From Metridium senile (taxonomy: Eukaryota; Cnidaria; Anthozoa; Actiniaria; Metridiidae): a DNA stretch of 64,000 nt. The stretch is from assembly GCA_949775045.1 (NCBI GenBank), contig OX459101.1, positions 18,934,316-18,998,315 on the forward strand, given 5' to 3'. This document shows, piece after piece, positions 1 through 9,181 of this stretch. How positions within the stretch are numbered: position 1 is the first letter of the stretch; every line of letters begins with the position of its first letter. The position numbers were made by a program, and so were the translations under genes. Under the pieces are notes generated by a model. That model saw only the letters and a list, made by a program, of their open reading frames with translations, ran no database searches and was not told where the DNA came from.

Positions 1-150
1 TGTGTTGTTCTCTCCCTTGCCACAAGGGTTTTTCTCGGGATCATATGTGAGTTGAGTTTGTTTGATGTGTTGTTCTCTCCCTTGCAACAAGGGTTTTTCT
101 CAAGGTTATATGTGAGTTGAGTTTGTTTGATGTGTTGTTGTTTCCCTCAT
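1..150. repeat. 65-bp direct repeats, SINE-like
   Basis: Units beginning TGTGTTGTTCTC start at 1, 66 and 131 (the third diverges). Each has a short hairpin-like TTGCNACAAGGGTTTTTCTC and then CATATGTGAGTTGAGTTTG. This block resembles the body of tRNA-derived SINEs that I recall from anthozoan genomes; related wording (CAAGGGTTTTTCTCCAGGAT) occurs in the SINE at 5.6 kb. 150-368 holds no recognisable feature. Confidence 0.55.
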
Positions 151-481
151 TTTGTAACTTTCTCATGTTATTAACAAACTAAGCTTACCTTTGGATCATA
201 GTCTGCTAAAAATCCCCAATTTTGTTCCCTAAAAACACATTTTTTGATAGGAAACTGTGTTATTTAAGTTATATAAGTGCAACAGAAATCTAACTATTCA
301 AGCATAGAATACATGTATGTATCATTTACTGGGATTAAAACTATACAATAACAGTCTTTATAGTATATTTTATTATTGGTAACCGGTCAAACCGCCCGGT
401 AGTCAAATCGCCCGGGTCACACCGCCCGGACTCAGAAGTCACATTGCCCGGACTCAGAAGTCACATCGCCCGGTGTCTGAA

Positions 482-965
482 AGTGTCTTATAAATGTTAT
501 ATTATATTATTTAAAGCTTATATATCAAAGTAAATATTTATATTCAATAATTCATTAAAAGAAAGTCTGTGATCTAATGATAGTTCATGCATCGAAGTGC
601 CGCGTACGAAGTGTCGTTCTAGTCTGATCTTTACGATCGTGCTCCTGCAAAGTGTCTTTAAGCGTAGAATAATCAATATCAAATATATTTTGTAAGGTTT
701 CATAATTTAATCTGGTTTGAAAACTTTATTTTTACGATTTAAACGTAAAAAAAAACCTTTATTTTTACGATTTAGACGTAAAAAAAGTCGATTCGCCGTT
801 TACACAAAACACACATTAAACACTTTATAAAGTAAATATTATGTTATATTATATTAATTAAAGCTTATCGTATCGAAGTAAATATTTCTATTCAATAATT
901 CATTAAAAGAAAGTGTGTGATCTATTAAATGATAGTTACATCGAAGTGCCGCGTACGAAGTGATC
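482..965. repeat. Direct repeat inside MULE left arm
   Basis: Two ~125-bp direct copies, about 486-610 and 838-965, share ATTCATTAAAAGAAAGTSTG and the GAAGTGCCGCGTACGAAGTG tail. The first copy interrupts the left terminal inverted repeat relative to the right one. Confidence 0.6.
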
Positions 966-1496
966 GAGTGACCATCGGTATCATGTGATCATATCTAAAT
1001 GCCACCAAAAGAAAACAAGAAATAACTTTGGCTTCATAAAAACATTTATATCTAGATATTATATTATACATTAAATCTATAATAGTACCAATAAAAAAAG
1101 AACTGAGCAGCTTGCGCCTGTAAATCGAAAATAAATGAACTGACTTTCAACGTTATATGTTTACTTTTGTCGCGTAGCAACATTTGTGAAACTGACAACA
1201 AAATTTTTAAAACATGTTTATCGGAGGGTCTACACTGTGTATCTAGACAAGCTAGGACCCAAACATAAGTCCTTTTCGCAATCTAAACATATTAAACATA
1301 ACGAGATAACTGTGTCTTATAATTTGATATCCATGATTTAAGGGATTTAAATACGGAACGTTACGTAAACATCGACCAGTTCGCCAACGGATACTTGATA
1401 AGTCGACATTTGTTGGTTGCTGTTTGCTTTCTCTAGCCTTTTAACCTTTTCTCCAAAATTATAAAAACTTACACACATTAGTCACACTTCTTTATT

Positions 1497-1935
1497 AAAA
1501 TAAGTTTGAAAAATGTAAGTTTTTGCCGAGTTACGAAGGTTTATGTCGAAAGGAAGAAAAACGCTTAGCAACGAAACACAAACAAATCACTTTGATTCAA
1601 ATCCATTAGTAAAACACATGTTTTTCTGTGTAAATTAAACCTAAACACTCCAATAATGATAATAAACATTTAACTAATGTATTAGTGTTATAATAATTTT
1701 TAAAAATGTAAGTTTTTGCCGAGTTTATTGCTAACAAGCGATCAGTTTTGAAAGCGCTTTAAGTAATAACCGGCCCGCCGGCCCGAAAGACAACACAACA
1801 CTTCGATTCAAATCAAGTAATAAAACACATGTTTATTTGCTTATGATGAAACCTAACACTCCAATAATGATAAGAAACCTTTATTTAATGTATTAGTTTA
1901 CAATAAGTTTTAAAAGTGTAAGTTTTTGCTACATG
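1497..1935. repeat. ~200-bp degenerate tandem repeat
   Basis: AAATGTAAGTTTTTGCCGAG occurs near 1510 and 1704, and a shorter form near 1915. The sequence between them repeats too (ACACTCCAATAATGATAA at about 1646 and 1857). It forms the middle of the MULE and has no open reading frame. Confidence 0.6.
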
Positions 1936-2226
1936 TGTAACAGTATACTTACCTAAAAGGAAACATATTTTTTTTTCATGATTTAGGAACTAATCTTCAA
2001 TTGTTCCAATTTAATCGATCCGATCAATTGATTGGTGGGAATAATATGCAAATTACTTCTATTATTCCCATTTTGTTGTTAAAAAAGTAAACATGAACAG
2101 TAATCTTATCAGTCTCATTGAGAATACAGAAAGAGCTACAACTATTATCAATTATCAAGTCCATCATCAATTATCAAGTTAATTTTCATTCATCAAGTCC
2201 ATCATCAATTATCAAGTCAATTAATC

Positions 2227-2370
2227 ATGGAATCTGCTGTTAAATGTTTAAATTGTTTAAAAAATGTGTCATGGTGTCATCTGGCACTTGAGTGTGATGG
2301 ATGTGGGGGATGGCAACATCTTCGAAATAAAATAAATGAGATTGATATACTGATGTTGTTTATTGACTAG
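2227..2370 (+). pseudogene. MULE-type zinc-binding N-terminal fragment
   Basis: A 47-codon ORF starts at an ATG and reads C-x2-C then W-C-H, then E-C-D-G-C-G-G-W-Q-H. Cysteine pairs followed by a CDGC...W.H stretch resemble the PHD/treble-clef-like segment that I recall at the start of many animal MULE transposases. After QHLRN the similarity stops and the frame ends about 17 codons later, which suggests an internal deletion that removed the transposase core. It lies inside an element with a 9-bp target duplication, which supports the reading. It could be a chance ORF; the family assignment is from memory. Confidence 0.35.
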
Positions 2371-3229
2371 TAGATCCTACTTAGAATGTTTACCATATCC
2401 ATGAAAACATTTGTAATCAAATTGGTAGAAATTTGCACAAAATAGTTTTAAAAACATTTCTGCAGACCTGGAGATTTAAGACAGACATTAATTTTCCTCA
2501 ATTATTTCATTAAATATTTTGATTACCAGTTTTTGATAAGTTCTTTGCATTCTTGAATCATATATTTCCAACATTCTGTAAATGAAAAACCTTGAAGAAA
2601 TACACAATCGGTTTGATTGAACGTAGAAGCCCCAACGTCAAGAATAGACCCCAGTCCCCGCGCTTTGCAAGCAAAATCAAACATGGCGGCTATTTGATAT
2701 ATATGGCTGTTTGCTCTACTTTAACGATGACTCGAGACCGAAATGGTAACTTCTTTAAAACATGTTTAGCTCTCATGAAAATATCATTCTTTTTAAGCAT
2801 TCGAATAGATTTTCAGATGCTCGAGAGTTGAAGAAGACGCAATAAATCACGAATCGTATCTTACGATCGATCGACTTTTCGAAGCTATTAAATCGTAGAT
2901 ATAAATCGTAAAAATATAGTTTTCAACCTCGATTAACTTATGAAACCTTACAAAATATATTTGATATTGGTTATTCCACGTTTAGAGACACTTTGCAGAC
3001 ACCGGGCAATATGACTTCTGAGTCCGGGCGATGTGACCCGGGCGATTTGACTACCGGGCGGTTTGACCGTAATTCTTTATTATTACTTTGTAACTCTGAA
3101 ATATATACATGCATTTTCAATACAAACAATCGCGTTCTTTATCATTCTTATGTAAACACCTCGTTTGAACAACAGGACAGACAAACAAACATATAATCTA
3201 GACAGAAAATCGCGGCCAAAAGCACTTAC

Positions 3230-3459
3230 CATTTTCGAATCATCGTTTTTTCCTTTACACATTGACCCTTCCATCGTTCATCCTCCGTAACTACATTACA
3301 TTCAGCGTATTCTCTTTGAGAGAATGTTCTCGGAGGAGCTGATTTAACTCTTTCTTTGATAGACTTCGGAGTGCATTTCTCGTGGTACGTGGAACGATAA
3401 TTTGAGTCGGGAAGACGGTATGCAGCCGACGTAGTCCTTAGTCTATTATTAGAAGACAT
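3230..3459 (-). CDS. First coding exon of unidentified gene
   Basis: Read on the minus strand, an ATG at 3459 opens a 76-codon frame (230 bp, ending in a split codon) that stops being open one codon past a strong splice donor, TG|GTAAGT, with the exon end at 3230. The predicted N-terminus is basic and rich in Ser, Thr, Arg and Tyr, with no signal peptide or known domain (for example RVKSAPPRTFSQREYAE). The remaining exons must lie to the left; the MULE at 378-3075 would then sit in intron 1. The exon is 430 bp from the SPC24 start and divergent from it, so the two genes may share a bidirectional promoter. I do not recognise the protein. The style (short, basic, Tyr/Pro-spaced) is like small ciliary microtubule proteins, but that is only an impression. 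Confidence 0.5.
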
Positions 3460-3888
3460 CTTTAGTAAGACTTTAGAACCCCTAGGCCGTTATTTGCGTG
3501 AATTTTTCCGTGTTTTTTTTTATCACGACTAAAAGAGCAGTGCTCCCTTCGACAAAGCTAAACATTGACTGAAGAGAAGTCATGTGACCTTTGAAGCTTT
3601 ACGTTAGGTCGCGTGGCAACGACCAAAACAGTGCCAAATTTCCGCATTTTTAAGCTTAAAAAATTCCTTCCCACTATCTTTATTAATCAAGCAATACGTT
3701 TTCTTAAAATTTAAAAAAAAAAATTTATACCATAAAAAAGAATGTATTGTTCAAGCGATTTGTTGATTATTTATTTTGAAATTGGGCTTCCTTTGGATGA
3801 AGTAGTTGGCGGACGTTTTAGAAGACTGGAACGAGTCCGCCATTTTTCAAAATCGAAGAAGAACAGAGTAGAAGAAGAAGCGATAAAA
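3460..3888. promoter_or_regulatory. Putative bidirectional promoter region
   Basis: This is a 430-bp gap between the two divergent start codons. It is AT-rich with an oligo-A tract near 3712-3723. I see no clear TATA or CCAAT box. A frame upstream of the SPC24 ATG stays open from 3742, so the 5' leader could lie here. The assignment rests only on the divergent gene geometry. Confidence 0.3.
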
Positions 3889-4473
3889 ATGGATTCAGTT
3901 GAAAACCCTCAAAGCCTTGTCAACGAAGTGATTACAATTCTAGCTAGTGAAGATGATAAAGAAACGCTGGAGAACAGCAAGAATGTTTTAATGGAGAATC
4001 TGAGGTTACAAGAAGAACAAGAAGACTCGGTGAAAACACTGATTTCAAAGCTAACGGCAACTTGTGATGAAGCTAAAGCCATGGACTCCTCAACGAACAT
4101 CAACGGAGCCAACACAGAGAAGATTGGGGAGCTAAAGACCGAAAACTCGGCTGTTGACGGGAAAATCAAGCAGATTGAAGCTGATTTACGTAATCTGGAG
4201 GAAGTTTGCAAAGAGAAAGATACCGTCGAAGTTGCTCTGAAGACGAAAAATGATGATATTACTAACAAAAAAGTCGATGTTTTGCCAAAGACAAAGTACT
4301 ATTTCAGCCTGTTTAGTAACATTTCTCATATTCGCTGGGATTATAACAGCAAAGAAGACGAGATTAAAGGTTTCGTGGCAAGTTTAAACGATGTGAAACC
4401 ATTTTGTCTGGATGAAAAGCAAAACTCGAAGTACTTTACCGTGAACTATTTGTGGGACTTGATCGATGCTTAG
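3889..4473 (+). CDS. SPC24: Kinetochore protein Spc24
   Basis: A single-exon frame of 194 aa. Spc24 pairs with Spc25 at one end of the Ndc80 complex and anchors microtubule-binding Ndc80/Nuf2 to the inner kinetochore through CENP-T and Mis12. Residues about 25-125 are charged and heptad-like (coiled coil). Residues about 134-194 form the globular C-terminal domain, with the family hallmarks K-x-x-W-D-Y (here HIRWDY), an I-K-G turn, a P-x-x-L-D segment and the closing N-Y-L-W-D-L-I-D-A. Length and ending match animal Spc24 (about 195-200 aa). I chose the ATG at 3889 (AAAAATGG context); the frame is open back to 3742, but the extra 49 codons are not like the family. A foldback MITE begins 16 bp after the stop, so it may lie in the 3' UTR. 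Confidence 0.9.
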   Translation: MDSVENPQSLVNEVITILASEDDKETLENSKNVLMENLRLQEEQEDSVKTLISKLTATCDEAKAMDSSTNINGANTEKIGELKTENSAVDGKIKQIEADLRNLEEVCKEKDTVEVALKTKNDDITNKKVDVLPKTKYYFSLFSNISHIRWDYNSKEDEIKGFVASLNDVKPFCLDEKQNSKYFTVNYLWDLIDA

Positions 4474-4489
4474 GTGAGGATAGATCAAT

Positions 4490-4696
4490 GTTATCTAGCA
4501 CCGCTGTACTATTTAACAAAAGGTGCATATGCACAGGGATAGCCTCAATTCAGAGTAAATTCAAATGTGTTTTCTATTGTTAAGCGATAACATCTTTTCG
4601 TGCTTTGCTTGGAATTTGTGAATATTTTGACGACAAATCGAGGCTTAGCCTGTGCAAATGCACCTTTTGTCAAATAGTACAGCGGTGATAGATAAC
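4490..4696. mobile_element. Foldback MITE after SPC24
   Basis: The ends are inverted copies: GTTATCTAGCACCGCTGTAC on the left, and on the right its complement with one mismatch; the repeat continues through TATTTRACAAAAGGTGCA. About 37 bp are paired at the tips, with a ~130-bp middle. No coding sequence. Confidence 0.75.
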
Positions 4697-4734
4697 GTGG
4701 AACTGGTGTTTTTCTAGTTTATTGTCATAGTCAT

Positions 4735-4825
4735 TATCGTCATTACCATCATCATTGTCATCATTATATTTTGTCATCATGCATCAACATCATCACCACT
4801 ATCATTGCCATCATCATAATCATTT
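4735..4825. repeat. Degenerate (CAT)n tract
   Basis: Imperfect CATCAT/CATTGTCATCAT repeats span about 90 bp. Confidence 0.7.
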
Positions 4826-4849
4826 TGTTTAAAATAACTTTTAAAAATC

Positions 4850-5150
4850 ATGCATTCCGATTGGTTGAGGTGCATGCTTTATTAAAGAAACAGAAAACGT
4901 GTGTGCGTGCTGTATGCAGTTATAAAGCACTTTAATTTGGGGTTGTCAGAACACGAGAGAAGTGTTAAGAGAAGCACAACGCGAAGCGGAGCTCAACACT
5001 TCTTGAGTGTTCTAACAATCCCCAAGTGCTTTATAACTGCATACAGCAAAGAAAACAAGTTTTCTATTTCTTTTATAAAATACAAATTAATTGACATATT
5101 TGATCAACATGCAAACGCGCATGCTGTGTTTGTACTCTCATAAAGCATGT
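4850..5150. mobile_element. Foldback element
   Basis: GCTGTATGCAGTTATAAAGC at about 4909 is complementary to the sequence ending near 5047, and the next inner parts (CACTT...GGGGWTTGT..AGAACAC) also pair. Outer TGCATGCTTTAT and ATAAAGCATG extend the structure. The plus-strand ORF inside is a by-product. Confidence 0.65.
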
Positions 5151-5268
5151 GCCAATAACAATGTGTGAATTCTAATTTTTTTTTTCTTCATAATTCTTCA
5201 TCAATGTTACCATCATTTATATACCGCCATCATCATCATCAGAATATTAACAATCTTTAGTACCTAGC

Positions 5269-5508
5269 TAAAGCCTGGTTCCCATAAAATCGCTATGATC
5301 ACCAGGATCGCTGTGATGGTAGCCTGTGTTGCAGCAGGCTCCTGTGATGTTTTTTTGGTTTTTTGAAATAATAACAAATTTCACTGCTGACTAATGGTGG
5401 AAGCTTAAATTTGACGAAACAAACCTAAACATAAAAAATCACTGATGGCCAAACATGATTTCCGGCGATCCCAGCAATCGTAGCAATCATATGGAAACCA
5501 GGCTTTAG
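5269..5508. mobile_element. MITE with AAAGCCTGGTTCCCAT ends
   Basis: AAAGCCTGGTTCCCAT at the left pairs with ATGGAAACCAGGCTTT at the right, and inner ATCGCTATGATC pairs imperfectly with GCAATCGTAGCAATC. About 240 bp, with no coding content. Confidence 0.7.
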
Positions 5509-5559
5509 GATGTCCTTGTAAGTTGAAAGCTCGGAGCTTGAGAAAAAAAAATACTTAGG

Positions 5560-5800
5560 GAGGCCTAGTGGTGATAGTGCTGGCCTTTCACCACTGTAGC
5601 CTGGGTTTGATTCACTGCTTGGGTGACAAGTGGACAGAGTTTGTATGATGACAAGGGTTTTTCTCCAGGATATCCAGTTTTCCTCCCTCTGTAAAAATCA
5701 ACATGTTAGCAGAGTTGTGTGTTGTAAATATTGCATGTAGTGGTAGTGAGTGTGAGTGAACCTTCAAAAGAGCCCCGATGGGGAGTGATGGCTTTTAAAT
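5560..5800 (+). mobile_element. tRNA-derived SINE
   Basis: GGCCTAGTGGTGATAGTGCTGG resembles a pol III A box region, and GGGTTTGATTC about 35 bp on resembles a B box. The tail includes CAAGGGTTTTTCTCCAGGAT, which is shared with the window's first repeat. A partly repeated 3' segment (AGAGTTRTGTGTTGTAAATATTG) recurs at about 5710 and 5850. Confidence 0.6.
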
Positions 5801-5924
5801 ACAAGTTTGTATTCATTTCTCAGAGTTATCTGTTAAAATCAAAATGTGCACAGAGTTATGTGTTGTAAATATTGAAGGGTGGGGAGTGGTGGTTATAAAA
5901 TATACACATTTATTATATAGATTG

Positions 5925-6213
5925 ATTCTAACGCACGCTCTGATTGGCCAAACAAGCGTGGTTTATGAGAGTATAAACCACGGTCGTAAGTTTTCGAAAT
6001 CAAACAGACTTTTTTGAACGATTTTTGAACAATTTTTAATCAAAATTTATATAATAAAATAAATAATTAAGGTTCAGCCTTGGTTTATACTCTGATAACC
6101 GCACGCTTGGCATTTGAACACACTTACATGTAAAAATGTCCAGAAGCACACCTCCTCAATTGCCAAGGTGCGGTTATCAGAGTATAAACCACGGCTGAAC
6201 CTTAATTATTTGT
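5925..6213. mobile_element. Foldback element with GGTTTATACTCT arms
   Basis: TTAATTAAGGTTCAGCC at 6065 and on through GGTTTATACTCTGATAACCGCAC is complementary to 6160-6210. A third related piece, TGAGAGTATAAACCACGG, is at about 5966. Short spacer, no ORF. Confidence 0.65.
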
Positions 6214-6444
6214 TAAATATAATTATTTTGCATTAGGTTTGAAAACCGAATTTAATATAACTTTTTTTCTTTTTCAGATGCAATGAATATCAACATTCTA
6301 CAAGAAATGTATATAGAGTGACAAACATGTCAACTTTAGCTCTCAAGAAGGTATTTTAGATTGGACGATTCCAGATAATAGTAATGGACTTTACTGCATA
6401 TATTATATCCATGAAACAGTCACGAAAAGCTGCACTATAGGTGG

Positions 6445-7122
6445 ACGTACAGTGACGTATTTTGTTATGGTTTTGCCAACCAACCAGCAATTGTTATTAG
6501 AACAAAGAAAATTAAAAAATCTATTGTTAAAATGGTTGGCAAATTAGCATCACAATACCAACACTTGTAAACACTACACTAACCTATAGTGACGTATTTT
6601 GTTATGGTTTTGCCAACCAACCAGCAATTGTTATTAGAACAAAGAAAATTAAAAAATCTATTGTTAAAATGGTTGGCAAATTAGCATCACAATACCAACA
6701 CTTGTAAACACTACACTAACCTATAGTGACGTATTTTGTTATGGTTTTGCCAACCAACCATTGTTATTAGAACAAAGAAAATTAAAAAATCTATTGTGAA
6801 AATGGTTGACAAATTAGCATCACAATACCAACACTTGTAAACACTACGCTCACCTATAGTGACGTATTTTGTTATGGTTTTGCCAACCAACCATTGTTAT
6901 TAGAACAAAGAAAATTAAAAAATCTATTGTTAAAATGGTTAGCAAATTAGCATCACAATACCAACACTTGTAAACACTACGCTCACCTATAGTGACGTAT
7001 TTTGTTATGGTTTTGCCAACCAACCATTGTTATTAGAACAAAGAAAATTAAAAAATCTATTGTGAAAATGGTTGGCAAATTAGCATCACAATACCAACAC
7101 TTGTAAACACTGCACTCACCTT
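6445..7122. repeat. Five-copy 133-137-bp tandem repeat
   Basis: AGTGACGTATTTTGTTATGG recurs at 6451, 6588, 6725, 6858 and 6991. Spacing is 137, 137, 133 and 133 bp, the difference being loss of 'CAGCA/AGCA' in the CCAACCAACC tract. Each unit pairs with itself through GCCAACCA...TGGTTGGC. Single copies recur at about 27620-27755 (inverted) and 28130-28290. Confidence 0.85.
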
Positions 7123-7235
7123 TATCTTTGTAAATAGTATTATTAATGATATAAATTAACATAAACATTAATATTAACGTTAACATTTTTCTCATGTATC
7201 TGTATATTTAAAATTAACATAGTTTGAATGTTTGG

Positions 7236-7391
7236 TGAGCTTAATAGCTGTTATTACAGTTATATGCAAATGATTTCAAACAATGGATTCAAATCGAGGC
7301 TTTCGGGCAAACCTATTGTTTTCGCCCGAAAGCCTCGACTTCAACCCATTGTTCAAAATCATTTGCATATAACTGTAATAACAGCTATTGC
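7236..7391. mobile_element. Long hairpin (foldback MITE)
   Basis: AATAGCTGTTATTACAGTTA pairs with its complement at the other end, and inner ATGCAAATGATTTY and GAGGCTTTCGGGC also pair. The arms are about 70 bp around a short loop (AAACCTATTGTTTTC). Confidence 0.75.
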
Positions 7392-7514
7392 TAACCAAGT
7401 ATATATACAAACTCTAGTAAATTTTTTAGTGACATTTCAAAGCTTAGACTTTCAGACAATGCTTATTTGGAGATTCTCTTTCAAATTCTGGCATTTTCAT
7501 TTTGCTACTCTTAT

Positions 7515-7653
7515 AGGGGCTGTTTATATGAACTCAAGGCGAATTGTCCCTACTAGCCGGGATAACTCTTTTGTTTTAAGTCCCCCGGGGAATACAAAAC
7601 AAAAGAGTTATCCCGGCTAGCAGGGACAACTCGCTTTCATATAAACAGCCCCT
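7515..7653. mobile_element. Long hairpin (foldback MITE)
   Basis: AGGGGCTGTTTATATGAA is at the left and its complement at the right. Inner GGGATAACTCTTTTGTTTT pairs with AAAACAAAAGAGTTATCCC. Arms about 60 bp. Confidence 0.75.
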
Positions 7654-7852
7654 TAGATTTTTTGATTGACAAGCTACGTCACAGACTTACGCCTGTTTTC
7701 AAACAACTTGTCCAAAAAGAGTTAGAAATTAGTGAAAGAGCGTTAGGAATTGATTACCATACTAAATAGAAGTATCACTGTATAGTGTCATTCTATTGTT
7801 TTCAATTTAAATATATTAGTAAGCTTACAAGTTATTAATAATTCAATAGAGT

Positions 7853-8000
7853 ATTTTCCATTAACCCGTGAAACAAAGTGCATTAGTTAAAGTGTGATAG
7901 TCAAATAACAACAAAAGAACACAATGGAATTAAGGTGCATTAAACAATAGAAAACAATAGAATTAGCAAATATTGTACTATTTAATATTAACTAATGTTT
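7853..8000. mobile_element. TTAACCCGTGAAAC element, diverged copy
   Basis: Begins TTAACCCGTGAAACAAAGTGCATTAG and contains AAATAACAACAAAAGAACACAAT, which matches the complement of the tandem copies at 16.7-17.0 kb and 20.7-20.9 kb. A related copy is at 60.45 kb. Confidence 0.6.
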
Positions 8001-8153
8001 CACGGATATACTATTTGCACTCTACTGTTTGCACTCAAACTTTGTAAATAAATGACTTGCACATAGAATTCACAAGCAGTTCTCTAAAATGAGCCCCAGA
8101 AATGAAAAAAAAAGCACCTCAATATTTTCAAAATTGTCACATTTCAGCTCATA

Positions 8154-8290
8154 ATACAGTGGAACCCCGTTAATCCTGCCACTGAAGGGACAGCCCAAAA
8201 TGTCCGTGTTAACGGGGTGGTCGTATTATGCGGGTAAATTTTATAGAAAATGGGACCTAAAAAAACTGGCGGCCGGTGGCCGTAAGTTTA
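8154..8290. mobile_element. pogo/Tigger-like MITE end
   Basis: TA|CAGTGGAACCCCGTTAAT is followed by an inverted AACGGGGTGGTCGTATTATG about 55 bp later. CAGTGGAACCCCGTTA resembles the terminus of pogo-type elements. The other terminus is not visible, so this is a fragment. Confidence 0.5.
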
Positions 8291-8357
8291 TTAGAAAAAA
8301 AAAACACCGTGTATTTTGAGGTGTTTGTGTCCCGTAAAATTACAGAGAGCTGTAGTC

Positions 8358-8620
8358 AAATTGTAAAGAATATATTACACGCTATCGAGGCTGAGGTTGT
8401 GGACGAGAACCGTGAAATGGTCTATTGTAAAGAATATATTACACGCTATCGAGGCTGAGGTTGTGGACGAGAACCGTGAAATGGTCTATTGTAAAGAATA
8501 TATTACACGCTATCGAGGCTGAGGTTGTGGACGAGAACTGTGAAAAGGTCTATTGTAAAGAATATATTACATGCTATCGAGGCTGAGGTGGACGTTAACT
8601 ATGAAAAGTTCCATTTATTT
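8358..8620. repeat. 64-bp tandem repeat, four copies
   Basis: CTATTGTAAAGAATATATTA starts at 8422, 8486 and 8550, with a partial first copy at 8358; the fourth copy is shortened. Units include CTATCGAGGCTGAGGTTGTG. Inverted or partial relatives are at 12588-12665 and 13090-13126. Confidence 0.85.
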
Positions 8621-9181
8621 GAGACGAAATGACGTCTGATTTTGTTTGATTTTTTAAGGGGCCAGTTGTTCGAAGCCTGAATAGTGCTATACACAGTATA
8701 AATGCAATCATCAAAACATTTTATTGTCTTAATGCTAAGTATCATGGACGCCAGTGGAGGACAGATTCATAACAACAATACGAGAATACACAATAAAATT
8801 GCATTTACAAGACGGAGAGGAAAGAAATGACAAAAAATGCCATAAATATGAAAGTATAAACATAGAGACATAACATACATAAAAACTAGATGATATGAAG
8901 CTCAATTTTCAAAGAGAAGGAAGATTTAGTTGAAATTGTTATTGTTTTAGGTGATTTTATCCAGCACTGTAAACACATTGTGACGTCATAATGAAATAGG
9001 GCAGTTGGCGGGCATATGAAATTTTTCTCATGATTTTTATTTCACTTATACACCGAACGCATTTCAACTCATTAGTGTGAAAAGAGGTCAATGAAAGAAA
9101 AGATATGGTTCACTATTCCCTCAAGATTCCCTAAGAAAATAGTCTTATAAAAAGTAGTGCACGTGAATTGTTCTGTGTTAT
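8621..9181. other. Non-coding spacer
   Basis: 8657 begins a GGGGCCAGTTGTTCGAAGCC motif that belongs to the MITE family at 21.06, 45.17 and 51.82 kb, but the other end is not evident. Otherwise I see no feature here. The 3' UTR of the minus-strand zinc-finger gene would fall at the right-hand side. Confidence 0.4.

Larger units (their letters stand above)
378..3075. mobile_element. Mutator-like (MULE) DNA transposon, non-autonomous
   Basis: The ends are inverted repeats: 378-480 and 650-760 match the complement of about 2850-3075, with CGGTCAAACCGCCCGGTAG at the tips. The flanks are an exact 9-bp direct repeat, TTTATTATT at 369-377 and 3076-3084. Long inverted repeats with a 9-bp target duplication are typical of the MULE superfamily. 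The subterminal region carries about four spaced copies of a GTCAnANYGCCCGG motif. The left repeat holds an extra ~170 bp (481-650) related to 836-965. The only coding trace seen is the zinc-binding fragment at 2227-2370, so the copy cannot supply its own transposase. It probably lies in the first intron of the minus-strand gene whose exon is at 3230-3459. The AT-rich target sequence makes chance similarity of the 9-mer possible but not likely given its exact position at both ends. Confidence 0.72.

Noticed and set aside
7228..7620. 130-aa plus-strand ORF
   Set aside because: It spans two hairpin MITEs and contains both arms of each; no gene-like features.
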